Source: Nitrospirillum viridazoti CBAmc (GTDB taxonomy: Bacteria; Pseudomonadota; Alphaproteobacteria; Azospirillales; Azospirillaceae). Taken from it: a stretch of 64,000 bases of DNA. Positions 36,090-44,521 of the stretch are shown here, piece after piece (the stretch's first letter is position 1; each line of letters starts with the position of its first letter). The notes below the pieces were generated by a model, which saw nothing but the letters and a program-made list of their open reading frames with translations, was not told the origin of the DNA and did no database searches. The stretch spans positions 1,612,001-1,676,000 of the forward strand of contig NZ_CP022111.1 in NCBI RefSeq assembly GCF_000730165.1, in the 5' to 3' direction. Position numbers and translations under genes: made by a program.

Positions 36090-36218
36090 TTTTCATGGAA
36101 ATCCGGATCTTGGACGTCTGAGAGCCTCAGGAAACCTGGGGGGCTTTTCATAGAATTCCGGATTCCTTTTCATGGAATGCCGGATTCAGGCCGGTCTTTG
36201 TCATAGAACGCCGGATTC
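36090..36218. repeat. Transposon end: four TnsB-type binding repeats
   Basis: Four direct copies of a 21-bp motif TTTTCATRGAANNCCGGATTC occur at 36090-36110, 36145-36165, 36167-36187 and 36198-36218. This is the layout of a Tn7-like end, where TnsB binds several 20-22 bp sites. The two middle copies are back to back; the others are spaced 30-55 bp. The exact terminus, expected as TGT with a 5-bp duplication, could not be placed and lies somewhere in 36040-36090. I searched by eye for inverted copies further right and found none. Confidence 0.85.
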
Positions 36219-36308
36219 GTGTCGGCTGTGTCGTTGGCCCGGCCCCTTATTGGAGTGGCCGAGGGACTTGATTCGGAGAGATATGTCGCGCACCTCGCGC
36301 CGATTTAT

Positions 36309-38168
36309 CTATCCGATGATCCGGTCGATATCACTGCGCTCATAAAGATACATCTCGCCGCCATCGACGGAGGGACCGGAAATCGGTCGTGCTCCGCTGT
36401 ACAGAAGCGTCGAGTTGACTGATTTGACATCTAAACCGCGCTGGGCCGCAACGTCTCTGGCGAGCATGTACCTTCCAGAAAAGTCGCGGAAATCCTTGTT
36501 CAAGACCTTGGCACGGCGGGTGACGCGTCCGACCTTGTCCCTGGATTTCAGGATGTCGTTTTGCACCCAAAGTCGAACCGACTTGGTCTGAACGTTCAGC
36601 TTGGCCGCAATGTCGGAAACGGCCAGAACGTCCTGGCGAAGCTTCACCGCCAACTTCTTCACCGCGTCGATGGTGAAAACCAGATTGGTAAATCCCCGGG
36701 ATCCCGCCAGCCTCCCGGCTGGAAGCAAGGTTCCCTCGACGACAGCGCGATATACCGTCGCGGCGTTCCGGTCGTCATAACTCATCGGCATGCGTCTGAT
36801 GAGGTTGGCCGTCGTGATCATGTCTTTGCCCAGCGGCAACGGCAGTTCCGTCAGTTCCAGGCGGTTGACGGCGTCCAGGAGATCCTGGACTTCTGCCCTG
36901 AGAAGCGGGTGCTTAAAGAATGTGGTGGCGATGGGCTCGGATGCCACGGTGAGAAGACCGGCGTCCTCCATCTGCCCAAGGGTCCGATCATTGACCCCCA
37001 GCATGGCCCTGGCGGCCTTGCCATCAATGTACCGCTCGACCTCGGCTTGGATGTCCAAAACCTTCTGGGGGTCGAGCCGAGAACCGAAGCCTTTGCCCGT
37101 TCCCTTGACCAAGAACATGTCGCGTTCCTCGGCCAGACGCATGAGTCGAGGCATTGAGGTCCCCAGGAGGCGAATAGCCTCCTGGGGAAGGAAGAAGGAC
37201 CGCGATGGATTGGCACGGCGCGCGCGGACGACGGCCCTGGCTTTGGTTACCAGCGTGACATCACCGGCGACATACTGGCTGAAGGTGCCGGTAATGGGCC
37301 TGAAGGCAGGATCCTTATCCTGTTTCAGGATCCATTTAGCGGTAACGCCGATGTCGCGGTACATCCGCTCGTGCTGGTCCTGACGATCAGCCGCCCCCTG
37401 CCGAAGCCAATCGATATGGCGGTAGAAGGAATGGGGCCAGTCCGCGCAGGCCTGCCAGCCGATGTTCAGGTAGGCAAGGACTCGTTCGGGATGATGCCGA
37501 CCGATTTTGACCGCCGCGACATTCAACAAGGTGTCGTGGACGCATTGGCCCAGCATGTAGATGGTCTTCAGCAGGCAGCCGACATCCATGCCTGCCAGCC
37601 CTTCCGGCGGGGGCTTACCTTCGAGGAGTGAAACAACCGCTTTCAGGCCTTCAATGTCGTCAGGGGCAGGCTCGGGGTCGATGACGCGGTAGTCGGCACC
37701 GCAATGCACGCAGTGGGTCAACTTGCTGGTCAGCCAGTTGAGTGGCCCCCTGCACTCGGCACACCGGTCGACCAGCATGACGTTGTGATGGGGGCAGGCC
37801 ACCATGAACACGAAGTCCCAGACAGCGCGATGATAAGGGGCTTCAGCCAGGCACAACGGGCAGCATTTCCGCCAGATGAGGGAGACGAGTTCCTTCGGCA
37901 GCGTGTGCCCGAGGAGGCGCACGTGTCGGGTATCGGCTGCGCGGTAGGACATGCGTTCCAGCTCGTCAGGCGTCATCGACAGGAGGTGGCGAAGGGGCTC
38001 CATGTCGGTATCCGACAGCATGAAGGCGCGGGCCGCCATGAGGCGCGGAGCTACATATGTCAGCACGGCCCAAGGGGTGGGCCTGAAGTTCTCTTCAGCA
38101 GACCTGGCGACGAAACCAAGGAACCCTTCATCAACGTAGGGCACTAGCGGGAAAATCAATTTGAACAT
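36309..38168 (-). CDS. TniQ/TnsD-family target-selection protein
   Basis: A 619-residue TniQ-domain protein expected to recognise the insertion site and recruit TnsC. The N-terminal TniQ domain carries four cysteine/histidine pairs for zinc at about residues 104-155: CCPLC, CPHH, CAEC and CVHC. A long C-terminal part contains helix-turn-helix-like units, for example VSDIAAKLNVQTKSVRLWVQ, and an Arg/Lys-rich region suited to sequence-specific DNA binding. Its size matches TnsD rather than short CRISPR-type TniQ proteins (about 400 residues or less). It starts 2 bp after the tnsC stop. Confidence 0.88.
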   Translation of the reverse strand: MFKLIFPLVPYVDEGFLGFVARSAEENFRPTPWAVLTYVAPRLMAARAFMLSDTDMEPLRHLLSMTPDELERMSYRAADTRHVRLLGHTLPKELVSLIWRKCCPLCLAEAPYHRAVWDFVFMVACPHHNVMLVDRCAECRGPLNWLTSKLTHCVHCGADYRVIDPEPAPDDIEGLKAVVSLLEGKPPPEGLAGMDVGCLLKTIYMLGQCVHDTLLNVAAVKIGRHHPERVLAYLNIGWQACADWPHSFYRHIDWLRQGAADRQDQHERMYRDIGVTAKWILKQDKDPAFRPITGTFSQYVAGDVTLVTKARAVVRARRANPSRSFFLPQEAIRLLGTSMPRLMRLAEERDMFLVKGTGKGFGSRLDPQKVLDIQAEVERYIDGKAARAMLGVNDRTLGQMEDAGLLTVASEPIATTFFKHPLLRAEVQDLLDAVNRLELTELPLPLGKDMITTANLIRRMPMSYDDRNAATVYRAVVEGTLLPAGRLAGSRGFTNLVFTIDAVKKLAVKLRQDVLAVSDIAAKLNVQTKSVRLWVQNDILKSRDKVGRVTRRAKVLNKDFRDFSGRYMLARDVAAQRGLDVKSVNSTLLYSGARPISGPSVDGGEMYLYERSDIDRIIG

Positions 38169-38170
38169 GG

Positions 38171-39163
38171 CTACAGCAGTTCCTTCAGCGCCTGATCGGT
38201 TTTACGCGGCCGGGGGAGGCTGAGTTTCTCCGTGGTGGGCGCGGGCAGCACCTTCAGGGAATGCTTATCGGACCGGAACGGATTGGGCTGTCGGCGCTCT
38301 GCCCTGACCTGTCCCCTTTCGAAGGCTTCAGCGAGGAGTTCCTGGCTTAGGCAGGGCAATGGAGAGCTGCGTTCAACCAGCGCCATTTCCGCCGCCATTT
38401 GGAGCCATTTGGTGGTTTTTCCAATTAAGCCGTCAGAAGCGATCCAAAGGCGAAATGCCATGTCATCGTCGAACAGGTTCGACGGCGCTGGGAGGCCCAT
38501 GCGTTCTTCATACATGTAGAGGAAAGATTGGTAGATATCCCGGTCCGCCTGTTTGAACCAATCGAAGGGCTCCAGACGTTCAGACCATCCATTCCGACGC
38601 TCCGACTGGGAATTTGTATCGACGACCTCGGCTCCCTCGGGCTGACCCGCGAGAATCACCGGACAGACAGCGGCGTTCAGGATGGATTTGATTAGGTCGC
38701 CTGAAGCATACGCGTTGGCTCGCTTGTTACCCGCGCTGACGATGTGCTGGATCTCGTCGAGGATGAGGAGTTTAGGCGCCGCTCTGGCCAGCGTCCGGGT
38801 AACAATATGGGTGTACTCGGACACGCTGCGATTCGAGGGAACATCGCCCAGCGCTTTTAAGATCGCGATGGCCAAGGCCTTCAGCGTCGATTGAGGAGGA
38901 ATCTCAACATATAGGACCGGGTGATAGAGATAGCGATCCCGCTGTTCAGCCGGGTACTCGTCGACAATCTCCTTGAGGAGGGTAGACTTGCCGGTACCCG
39001 TAGGCCCCAGCAACGTCAACGACCGGGCTTCCTTACCGCAACAACCAATGTCTATTGCGTTGCGAATCCACTGCTTGATTTGAGCCTGTTTAGGCAGGTC
39101 GATAGCGATTTTTACAATGTTTCTGAAGCGTTCAAGTCGCTCTTCACGATCCATGTTAGACAT
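38171..39163 (-). CDS. TnsC/TniB-type AAA+ transposition regulator
   Basis: A 330-residue AAA+ ATPase linking target selection to the transposase. Walker A is LLGPTGTGKSTLLKEI (about residue 45) and Walker B is KLLILDEIQHI; sensor residues follow in CPVILAGQPEGAEV. Start MSNMDREERLERF at 39163 overlaps the end of tnsB by 8 bp; a longer open frame upstream lies inside tnsB and was rejected. A basic C-terminal tail (TEKLSLPRPRKTDQALKELL) may contact TniQ or DNA. Confidence 0.9.
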   Translation of the reverse strand: MSNMDREERLERFRNIVKIAIDLPKQAQIKQWIRNAIDIGCCGKEARSLTLLGPTGTGKSTLLKEIVDEYPAEQRDRYLYHPVLYVEIPPQSTLKALAIAILKALGDVPSNRSVSEYTHIVTRTLARAAPKLLILDEIQHIVSAGNKRANAYASGDLIKSILNAAVCPVILAGQPEGAEVVDTNSQSERRNGWSERLEPFDWFKQADRDIYQSFLYMYEERMGLPAPSNLFDDDMAFRLWIASDGLIGKTTKWLQMAAEMALVERSSPLPCLSQELLAEAFERGQVRAERRQPNPFRSDKHSLKVLPAPTTEKLSLPRPRKTDQALKELL

Positions 39164-41306
39164 CCTTGTTTCCACCCCGACCGGTGACCCCCATACGGCG
39201 AGCCATCTCTGCAAACCTTGCTGCGCTGGAAGCTGACGAGTTGGTCCCCGAGGCCGATAAATCCGATGCGACGGGTTCGGTCGGGGACGGGAGTAGTTCC
39301 AAGACTTCCGGTGTTGGCGCGGAAGCAGTGAAGTCCTGGCCGATGTTGTCGTCCTCGTCCGGAATGGTGAATTCCCCAGCAAGAACCGAGTCCGGCAGGT
39401 GCTCCAATGCGTCCGAAATGGAAAGGTCGCTTAGCGCCGGATTGATGGGACTGGGGATCTGGTGCTTAGGGACGCCATAAGCAGCTTTCAGCCGTCGAAC
39501 CTTTCGGTCTTTGGGGACATGCTTGTCTTGGATGTACCGCTGTAGGTCGGCGTGGGCTGCCGCGACGTTGTCCTCGCTATATTTTTCCGGTCGGGCCTTG
39601 ATGAGTTTCAGGGCCAGGGTCTGCTGCACGAGTGTCACACCGCGCGCGTCGAACATCCGCCGGGAACCGGGTGATTGTTGGACGGTAACGAAGCGCTCTC
39701 GGCCGGGGTCGTAGACCTGGATGGCTCCCAGGTCTTTAGGGTCGATCTTGCACATCACCGTGCCGCCGGGGTTAAAGGCGGGGCTGGCGCGAATGCTCGC
39801 GATTTCCGGCCCGTTGTAGATCAGGTTGTTGATCCTGACGCCGTAATCGAACAGCCGCCGATGCGTTGTCAGACAGAACGCCGCTTTCAACACCTCCGGT
39901 TCGGGCAGCGGAATAATGTGGTGCCGCGCCACGCTTTCCAGCCACCGGCGATGAGGCGCGTCGTTGATTCCGGTGTGGAACTGTTGGGAATAGACGTCGA
40001 TAATCCAGCGATGGACCAGGTAGTCCAGCTCCTCCAGCGTAACGACAGGCTGCATTTCGACGGCTTCTTCGTTCCGCCGCCGATAAAAGTCTTCGAAGGT
40101 TCGACCCGGGATGTAGCGGACCAGGCTGCGGGTGAAGGTGCCGAAGAATCGTTCGATTGCCGCCTTGTCGTTGGGCGTCTCGCGGGCCGCGAAGGTGATG
40201 TTGCAACCAAGCAGCTTGAGCATCGCCGAGAAGTCATTGGCGACGAACTGGCTCCCCAGGTCCGCGAAGTAATTTTCGGACAGCCCCCAGCACGGCCACG
40301 CCCCTTTGATGTCAGGGTACTTTTCCTTCACATACGTTTTTGGGTAGGTCGCGTGATGGATGCATTCGATGGCAGCAGCGACAGATTGCTCGAAGCCGAT
40401 GTAGCGGCCAACCGGCATCCTGCTGAAATGGTCGTAAGCGATAATGACGACGGGACGGTCGATGGGATTTCCATCCTTGTCGACCACGATTAAGTCGGTC
40501 TTGAGCAGATCCAGTTCAGTGCGCTCGTGGTGGCGCTCAGTCGAGACATGTCCGGTCTTCGGCCGATAAATCCGGTCTGCCACAGCGACACCTTTCCGGT
40601 TCGCGGTGGCCACGTATCGGTCGTAGGTTTTGATTTTCCGGTAGACGGTGGAGTAGCTCGGCACCCACGTGTCGCCGGTCAGCCGATTGCGGCGCGTGAA
40701 CACGTCGCGGACCTGTCTGTAGACGTTGCTCACGTCGTACTGCATTGAATTCAGGAAGAGGCCCTCGACCGTTTCGTCAAACAGGTTCTGCGCATCGAGC
40801 TTCTGCTGTGAGCCGCGGCGCCCGCGCTGGGCAATGCGGTCCATCAAGGCCTGGAAATCGCGCCCGCTTTTCTCCCATTCGGTGATCCAACTCTGGAGCG
40901 TGCCCGGTTGAGGAGGGTGACGGTCGTTCAGCACGGCGGCCGTGGCTTCGATGACAGGGACGAGTTCCTGCCGCTTCCGGGTTTTCAGCCCACTCCTTTC
41001 CCAAGCCTGGACGTAGGTCACTCGGCGCAGGGTCCGGGCCTTCAGGTCTTCATCGACTTGGAGCTGGGCCAGCGATGTCAGGTCGCTCTTGCGGCCTTCC
41101 TTGAAGGCGCGTTCTTCAGCACCGCCGACGCGATACGCTTGTCCCCTCGCCATCAGGTCCAGCAGCTCGTCTTCGCGAACCACGAAAGGGGAGCTGTTGG
41201 CGACATCAAGGAACACCAGGTTGCGGCATGCGTCACGGCGCTCGAAAGCAACCATTCGCCCTTCGATGCGCAGGTACTGGTCGCGGAAGAGGGCAATGCT
41301 GCTCAT
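39156..41306 (-). CDS. TnsB/Mu-type DDE transposase
   Basis: A 716-residue DDE transposase that binds the end repeats and joins 3' ends to the target. HTH-type DNA-binding segments occupy the first part (including WVPSYSTVYRKIKTYDRYV). The catalytic core has the first aspartate in RTELDLLKTDLIVVD, the second in ENYFADLGSQFVAND and the glutamate in ETPNDKAAIERFFGTF. A beta-barrel and an acidic Ser/Pro-rich C-terminal tail follow, the part known in TnsB to interact with TnsC. It starts with an ATGA overlap to tnsA. Confidence 0.92.
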   Translation of the reverse strand: MSSIALFRDQYLRIEGRMVAFERRDACRNLVFLDVANSSPFVVREDELLDLMARGQAYRVGGAEERAFKEGRKSDLTSLAQLQVDEDLKARTLRRVTYVQAWERSGLKTRKRQELVPVIEATAAVLNDRHPPQPGTLQSWITEWEKSGRDFQALMDRIAQRGRRGSQQKLDAQNLFDETVEGLFLNSMQYDVSNVYRQVRDVFTRRNRLTGDTWVPSYSTVYRKIKTYDRYVATANRKGVAVADRIYRPKTGHVSTERHHERTELDLLKTDLIVVDKDGNPIDRPVVIIAYDHFSRMPVGRYIGFEQSVAAAIECIHHATYPKTYVKEKYPDIKGAWPCWGLSENYFADLGSQFVANDFSAMLKLLGCNITFAARETPNDKAAIERFFGTFTRSLVRYIPGRTFEDFYRRRNEEAVEMQPVVTLEELDYLVHRWIIDVYSQQFHTGINDAPHRRWLESVARHHIIPLPEPEVLKAAFCLTTHRRLFDYGVRINNLIYNGPEIASIRASPAFNPGGTVMCKIDPKDLGAIQVYDPGRERFVTVQQSPGSRRMFDARGVTLVQQTLALKLIKARPEKYSEDNVAAAHADLQRYIQDKHVPKDRKVRRLKAAYGVPKHQIPSPINPALSDLSISDALEHLPDSVLAGEFTIPDEDDNIGQDFTASAPTPEVLELLPSPTEPVASDLSASGTNSSASSAARFAEMARRMGVTGRGGNKDV

Positions 41307-42004
41307 AGCGCTTTCTTCCCCGTGACAAGGCAAACTGACGTGTTGGCGGATAAGGGCTGCCCCATGCTGAGCCGCAGCTTGCCTTTGAGGGCTAACCCGT
41401 AGACGTGGGCCAGGCCCGCGACCTCAGTGGCGCCGATGGCCTGGATGACCTTGCCCACGGTGTCAGCGCCGTTGGATATCGCCTCGATGACGGAAAGCTC
41501 GCTGGCCAGGTTTAAGGCCGCGCTTTTCCACCGGTTCAGTTCGACCGCGTTTTTGAACCTGGGTTCGAGGTGGACGAACCGGTCGTCGAGGCAGCGATAG
41601 TCGATCCCCAACTGGCCATACGCCGTGGTCAGGAGGTCGATGTCGCAATATCGAGCCTTCGGCCTCTGTCTCGTGTCGATGATGTCGACAGCGTAGGTGG
41701 CGGCCTCCGCCTGCACGATGAATGCGACAACGTGGGAGGTCGGCTTGCCGTTGAGGACATAGTGGGCGACGTGTGCCCTTGACTGGAACCTGATGACGGA
41801 GGGGTCTGCCTGGAGCAGGTACATGAAGTCGCGGTCAATATCGCGGTACCAGCGAGCTTGTCCTTCGACAGCTTTCCTAGTCGCGAAAATGCCACTCTGC
41901 CGGGCCCGATAACCTTTAGGCGGAGTACCATCAGCTTCTGAAAGTCGAATAGCTCCAGGCCCGAGACCTCGATCAGGTCCCGAAAACGAAATGCTCGAAG
42001 GCAT
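41303..42004 (-). CDS. TnsA-like endonuclease subunit, catalytic residues altered
   Basis: A 233-residue TnsA-family protein by position and partial similarity: RDFMYLLQADPSVIRFQSR followed by a strand pair and YGQLGIDYRCLDDRFVHLEP. In Tn7, TnsA cuts the 5' ends using E63, D114, Q130 and K132. Aligning TDFLV with VAFIV and AIQVK with AVDII gives D57, A94, D107 and I109 here. The residues needed for cleavage therefore seem lost. It may be structural only, in which case the element would transpose by copying. My alignment is by eye. Coupled to tnsB by an ATGA overlap. Confidence 0.8.
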   Translation of the reverse strand: MPSSISFSGPDRGLGPGAIRLSEADGTPPKGYRARQSGIFATRKAVEGQARWYRDIDRDFMYLLQADPSVIRFQSRAHVAHYVLNGKPTSHVVAFIVQAEAATYAVDIIDTRQRPKARYCDIDLLTTAYGQLGIDYRCLDDRFVHLEPRFKNAVELNRWKSAALNLASELSVIEAISNGADTVGKVIQAIGATEVAGLAHVYGLALKGKLRLSMGQPLSANTSVCLVTGKKAL

Positions 42005-43014
42005 AATACCCCCGCTTATTCGGTGGATTCCAAGAATAGGACCAACTGACGCCACGGCGTCGGTTTCAGGTCATATTATTTGGAGTATGTCTGCTGAATT
42101 CGCCGCAACAATTAGCCAATATTCCGTCGAATACGTGGCGTCATTCGTGCTGGCCATGATTTTGTACTCCGGCCCGGGGTAGCGGCGCAACTTACATATG
42201 CGCAGATGTGCATCAGCAACAGTTGCGCGTGACCTCAAGGTGGTGTATAAATTTAGTTAGATATGGCTAGTATTGGCCATAAAACCCTGACCCAGCCGGT
42301 ACGATCGAATCCGGGCTTGTGTATTTTCAGGGTTCAGGCTTGAGCCGCCTAACGGGCAGAGGCAAAATAAGTGCCTATCAGCCGTATGCTGGCGAAGGCT
42401 ATATCACCGCTTATGAAGTTCCCCTGGCGCATTGCGAGTCCAAATTGGGGCCGCAGATATGAGCCATGTACTTGGCGGAACATTAAGTGGTCGATCATAG
42501 CGCGTCACCGGATGTGAGGAGCCTGCCGATCATTAGACCTACTTTGGATATTCCCATCAAGAAGCAAAATGAACTTTTCCGATATAGTCTCGGCGTAAAG
42601 TCTTTATCTTAAGAACAGCCAAGTCACTGGTTGTCGGGACATTCTATATCCTGTCGAATTCGGGCGCAGTTGAGCCGCTGGTGAGGTTTCGCTTTATCCC
42701 GCATTTTCCCGAAATTACCCATTTGCGGGATAAACCCTTCAATTCCAGCGCTCAACGGTCCGCGGGTAAGTTCCAACCCCTCCGTCGCGCCTGCAACAGC
42801 AGTTCGGGTTACCGGCCACGAGGTTTCGGGAGGCATGCTCCCCGAAATCTGACCGATCAGCGAAACTGGGGGAAATTCAGGCGCCACTTCTGGGGAGTAT
42901 TCGTCCGCCACCGATAGTTTTCGAATCGAGTCCCCTCGTCGGACAAAGAGGCGTAGGCTGACCGACATGGCCACCCTTAAGGGATGGCGGGCCCAACCAG
43001 ATATGGAGGACGCG
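42005..43014. other. Gene-free stretch upstream of tnsA
   Basis: About 1 kb with no credible gene and AT-rich patches. It contains the 11-bp inverted repeat described separately at 42693-42734. I looked for inverted transposon end repeats here and found only weak partial matches near 42306 and 42508. The tnsA promoter should lie at the left side. Confidence 0.5.
42693..42734. repeat. 11-bp inverted repeat with 20-nt spacer
   Basis: TTTATCCCGCA and TGCGGGATAAA are perfect inverted copies flanking 20 nt (TTTTCCCGAAATTACCCATT). Arms and spacing resemble a recombinase or regulator binding site, but no recombinase gene is adjacent. Confidence 0.6.
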
Positions 43015-43248
43015 ATGTCCGAGAAGGCGCCCGGCTTTTGGCACGACTTGCTGATCGAGGAAATCGTCGAGGGCTTGGAATGGGCCCGATCCCCGCTGCC
43101 GGTGCTGATCCCGCCAGTAGAGCAGTTGGCTGACGTCGCGGAGGGGATGGTTCCGATCAGCCTGAAGCGGCGCCCCAATGTTCATGTCGACTTGTCGGCG
43201 CTGGTGGGCCTGAAGACGGCGGCTAACCCGACTGCGCCTCGACATTAA
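43015..43248 (+). CDS. Small hypothetical protein
   Basis: A 77-residue protein with an excellent ribosome-binding site (GGAGG five bases before the ATG) and strongly GC-rich third codon positions, which argue that it is real. It reads MSEKAPGFWHDLLIEEIVEGLEWARSPLPVL (split), is predominantly helical and acidic at the front, and has no signal peptide. I do not recognise it. It converges with and overlaps the vapC-like gene by 26 bp. Confidence 0.6.
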   Translation: MSEKAPGFWHDLLIEEIVEGLEWARSPLPVLIPPVEQLADVAEGMVPISLKRRPNVHVDLSALVGLKTAANPTAPRH

Positions 43249-43684
43249 TCGGGCTATCGTAGGGGTTCAGCAGTTCAAGGCCCGTGCTGGCGGCGATGAG
43301 GGAAAAGTGGCGTATGTTGCGGGTCGCTATTATCGCGCCCGTGTCCAGGGCTGTTGCCGCGATCATGAGGTCCCGCTCGAAGCTTGGGGTCCCGTCATGG
43401 GGAACGGAGATGGAGAGTGCCCCATGGAGCCTGGCGATCTGGCCGTCGTAGGGAATGATCGGCAGCGCCAATGTCAGGGCGCGGAACCAGAGGTCGTTGT
43501 CGTTGGCCTCGGCTATTCGGCCCTGGATACGCAGGCGGGTTATCCCGCGTTCTATCTCCGAGATCACCACGGCAGGGACCAAGAGCTGGTCGGGGGACGT
43601 GTCAGTCCACCATCTCAGCAGTTCCGGATGCTTAGTGCCGCGCCGGAGATCCGACAGGACACAGGTGTCGACAACGTATGTCAC
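43223..43684 (-). CDS. vapC: PIN-domain toxin (VapC type)
   Basis: A 153-residue PIN-domain ribonuclease. The first catalytic aspartate is in MTYVVDTCVLSDLRRG, the acidic residues of the second motif in VISEIERGITRL, and the third in FERDLMIAATALDTGAIIATRN. This is a complete set for metal-dependent RNA cleavage. The preceding gene, ending 3 bp upstream, encodes a Phd/YefM-like antitoxin, giving a standard VapBC-type operon in the cargo region, probably serving island maintenance. Confidence 0.92.
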   Translation of the reverse strand: MTYVVDTCVLSDLRRGTKHPELLRWWTDTSPDQLLVPAVVISEIERGITRLRIQGRIAEANDNDLWFRALTLALPIIPYDGQIARLHGALSISVPHDGTPSFERDLMIAATALDTGAIIATRNIRHFSLIAASTGLELLNPYDSPINVEAQSG

Positions 43685-43687
43685 CGG

Positions 43688-43966
43688 TCATTTCCCATCC
43701 TCCCCGGCCTGCCTGCCGACTATTCTGGGGATCCAGGTGAACGGGGTGTCACCGGCCCGGCCACCAGGGTAGGCGGCTGTCGATCCGGCGGCCAAGTGAT
43801 CTTTCAGTAGAGATCGAATGGCCAGCCAGTCGGCTTGGGAGATCACGACGGCAATGTTGGCGCCGCTGCTGGCGAGGGCTTGGGGGCCGTCGTGTTGGCA
43901 TGCCGTGACGACCTCGGCAACACCATCGCCGAGAGGCCCCAGTTCCCAGGAGTCCTTGTTCGCCAT
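43688..43966 (-). CDS. Phd/YefM-like antitoxin
   Basis: A 92-residue antitoxin directly upstream of the PIN toxin (3-bp gap). It has the WELGPLGDGVAEVVTACQHDGPQAL start typical of Phd/YefM proteins, with VAVVISQADWLAIRSLLKDHL-like strand and helix (here IAVVISQADWLAIRSL). It is expected to bind and neutralise the toxin and repress the operon. The family is assigned from partial similarity and operon position. Confidence 0.85.
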   Translation of the reverse strand: MANKDSWELGPLGDGVAEVVTACQHDGPQALASSGANIAVVISQADWLAIRSLLKDHLAAGSTAAYPGGRAGDTPFTWIPRIVGRQAGEDGK

Positions 43967-44298
43967 ACTGACTTAGCCTCGGCACTTCACCAGGGCGCAC
44001 ACAAGCGTATCGGGACATGCAGGGTCCGCCGGTATCTACCGGGCCTACACGCCCCAGAAAATCGCGCCCTCAGGAATTCCTGAGAAAGCCTATGCCGCAC
44101 ATTTCAGCCGGGCAAGGTCTCTTCGGATAAACGGAGCTTTGTGATTTCGAATTCAAGAGGTCGAAAAATTTCGAATCACTTGTCCTTTTTGAGCCCGTCT
44201 TTTTAAGGAAAAATCATTTCCCAGCTCACGCCGGATTTGTAATGTTTTCCAAGAAACGAAGAGAATAGATCTCAGGCAGCTTTGGGATCGGGATAGGA
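43967..44298. other. Gene-free gap with imperfect palindrome
   Basis: About 330 bp with no gene. The left part is the likely vapBC promoter. GTGATTTCGAATT and AATTTCGAATCAC (44141-44179 area) form an imperfect inverted repeat in AT-rich DNA. Confidence 0.4.
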
Positions 44299-44460
44299 AT
44301 GTGTGGTCGCTATTCCATCACGACTCCTCCAGAAGCTCTTCGTCAGCTCTTCGCCACGCTGGGTCCGCTCCCGAATTTCGCACCCCGATACAATCTTCCT
44401 CCGACCACCTCGGCGCCAGTCACCCGGCTGCATTCGGAAACCGGCGAGCGGCACCTTGGT
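44299..44460 (+). pseudogene. SRAP (YedK/HMCES-like) gene, N-terminal fragment
   Basis: The first 55 or so codons are a clear SRAP domain start: MCGRYSITTPPEALRQLF and then APRYNLPPTTSAPVTRL. The initiator-adjacent Cys2 would normally crosslink to abasic DNA. After GERHLG the similarity ends abruptly and the sequence changes into a fragment of dnaE2. The gene has therefore lost its catalytic core and is not functional as an SRAP protein. Confidence 0.85.
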
Positions 44461-44521
44461 CTGTCATCGGCGGCATTATTCCGTACCGATTCACAGCGAA
44501 GGTTTCTGTCAGTGCAGTGGA

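Larger units (their letters stand above)
36090..42004 (-). mobile_element. Tn7-like transposition module (end repeats + tniQ, tnsC, tnsB, tnsA)
   Basis: One transposon end and the whole transposition operon are present. The order, reading the minus strand, is tnsA, tnsB, tnsC, tniQ/tnsD, with overlapping or 2-bp junctions. The end lies just past the terminator of pncB, which fits TnsD-type insertion next to the 3' end of a conserved gene. The opposite end is not seen; the accessory DNA from 42 kb to at least 64 kb is the likely cargo. No cas gene or CRISPR array accompanies it, so RNA guiding is not supported. Confidence 0.85.

Noticed and set aside
36309-42055. CRISPR-associated transposon (CAST)
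   Set aside because: No cas genes, no direct-repeat array and a TniQ protein of TnsD size; the classical Tn7-like explanation is sufficient.
42301-42520. Second end of the Tn7-like element near 42.3-42.5 kb
   Set aside because: GAATCCGG at 42306 and CACCGGATG at 42507 resemble parts of the end repeat but fail over the conserved CATRGAA half and are not repeated.
42624-43178. Minus-strand open frame of 184 codons
   Set aside because: It is largely antisense to the well-supported small gene at 43015 and to the 42.7-kb palindrome, and it reads as a composition shadow.
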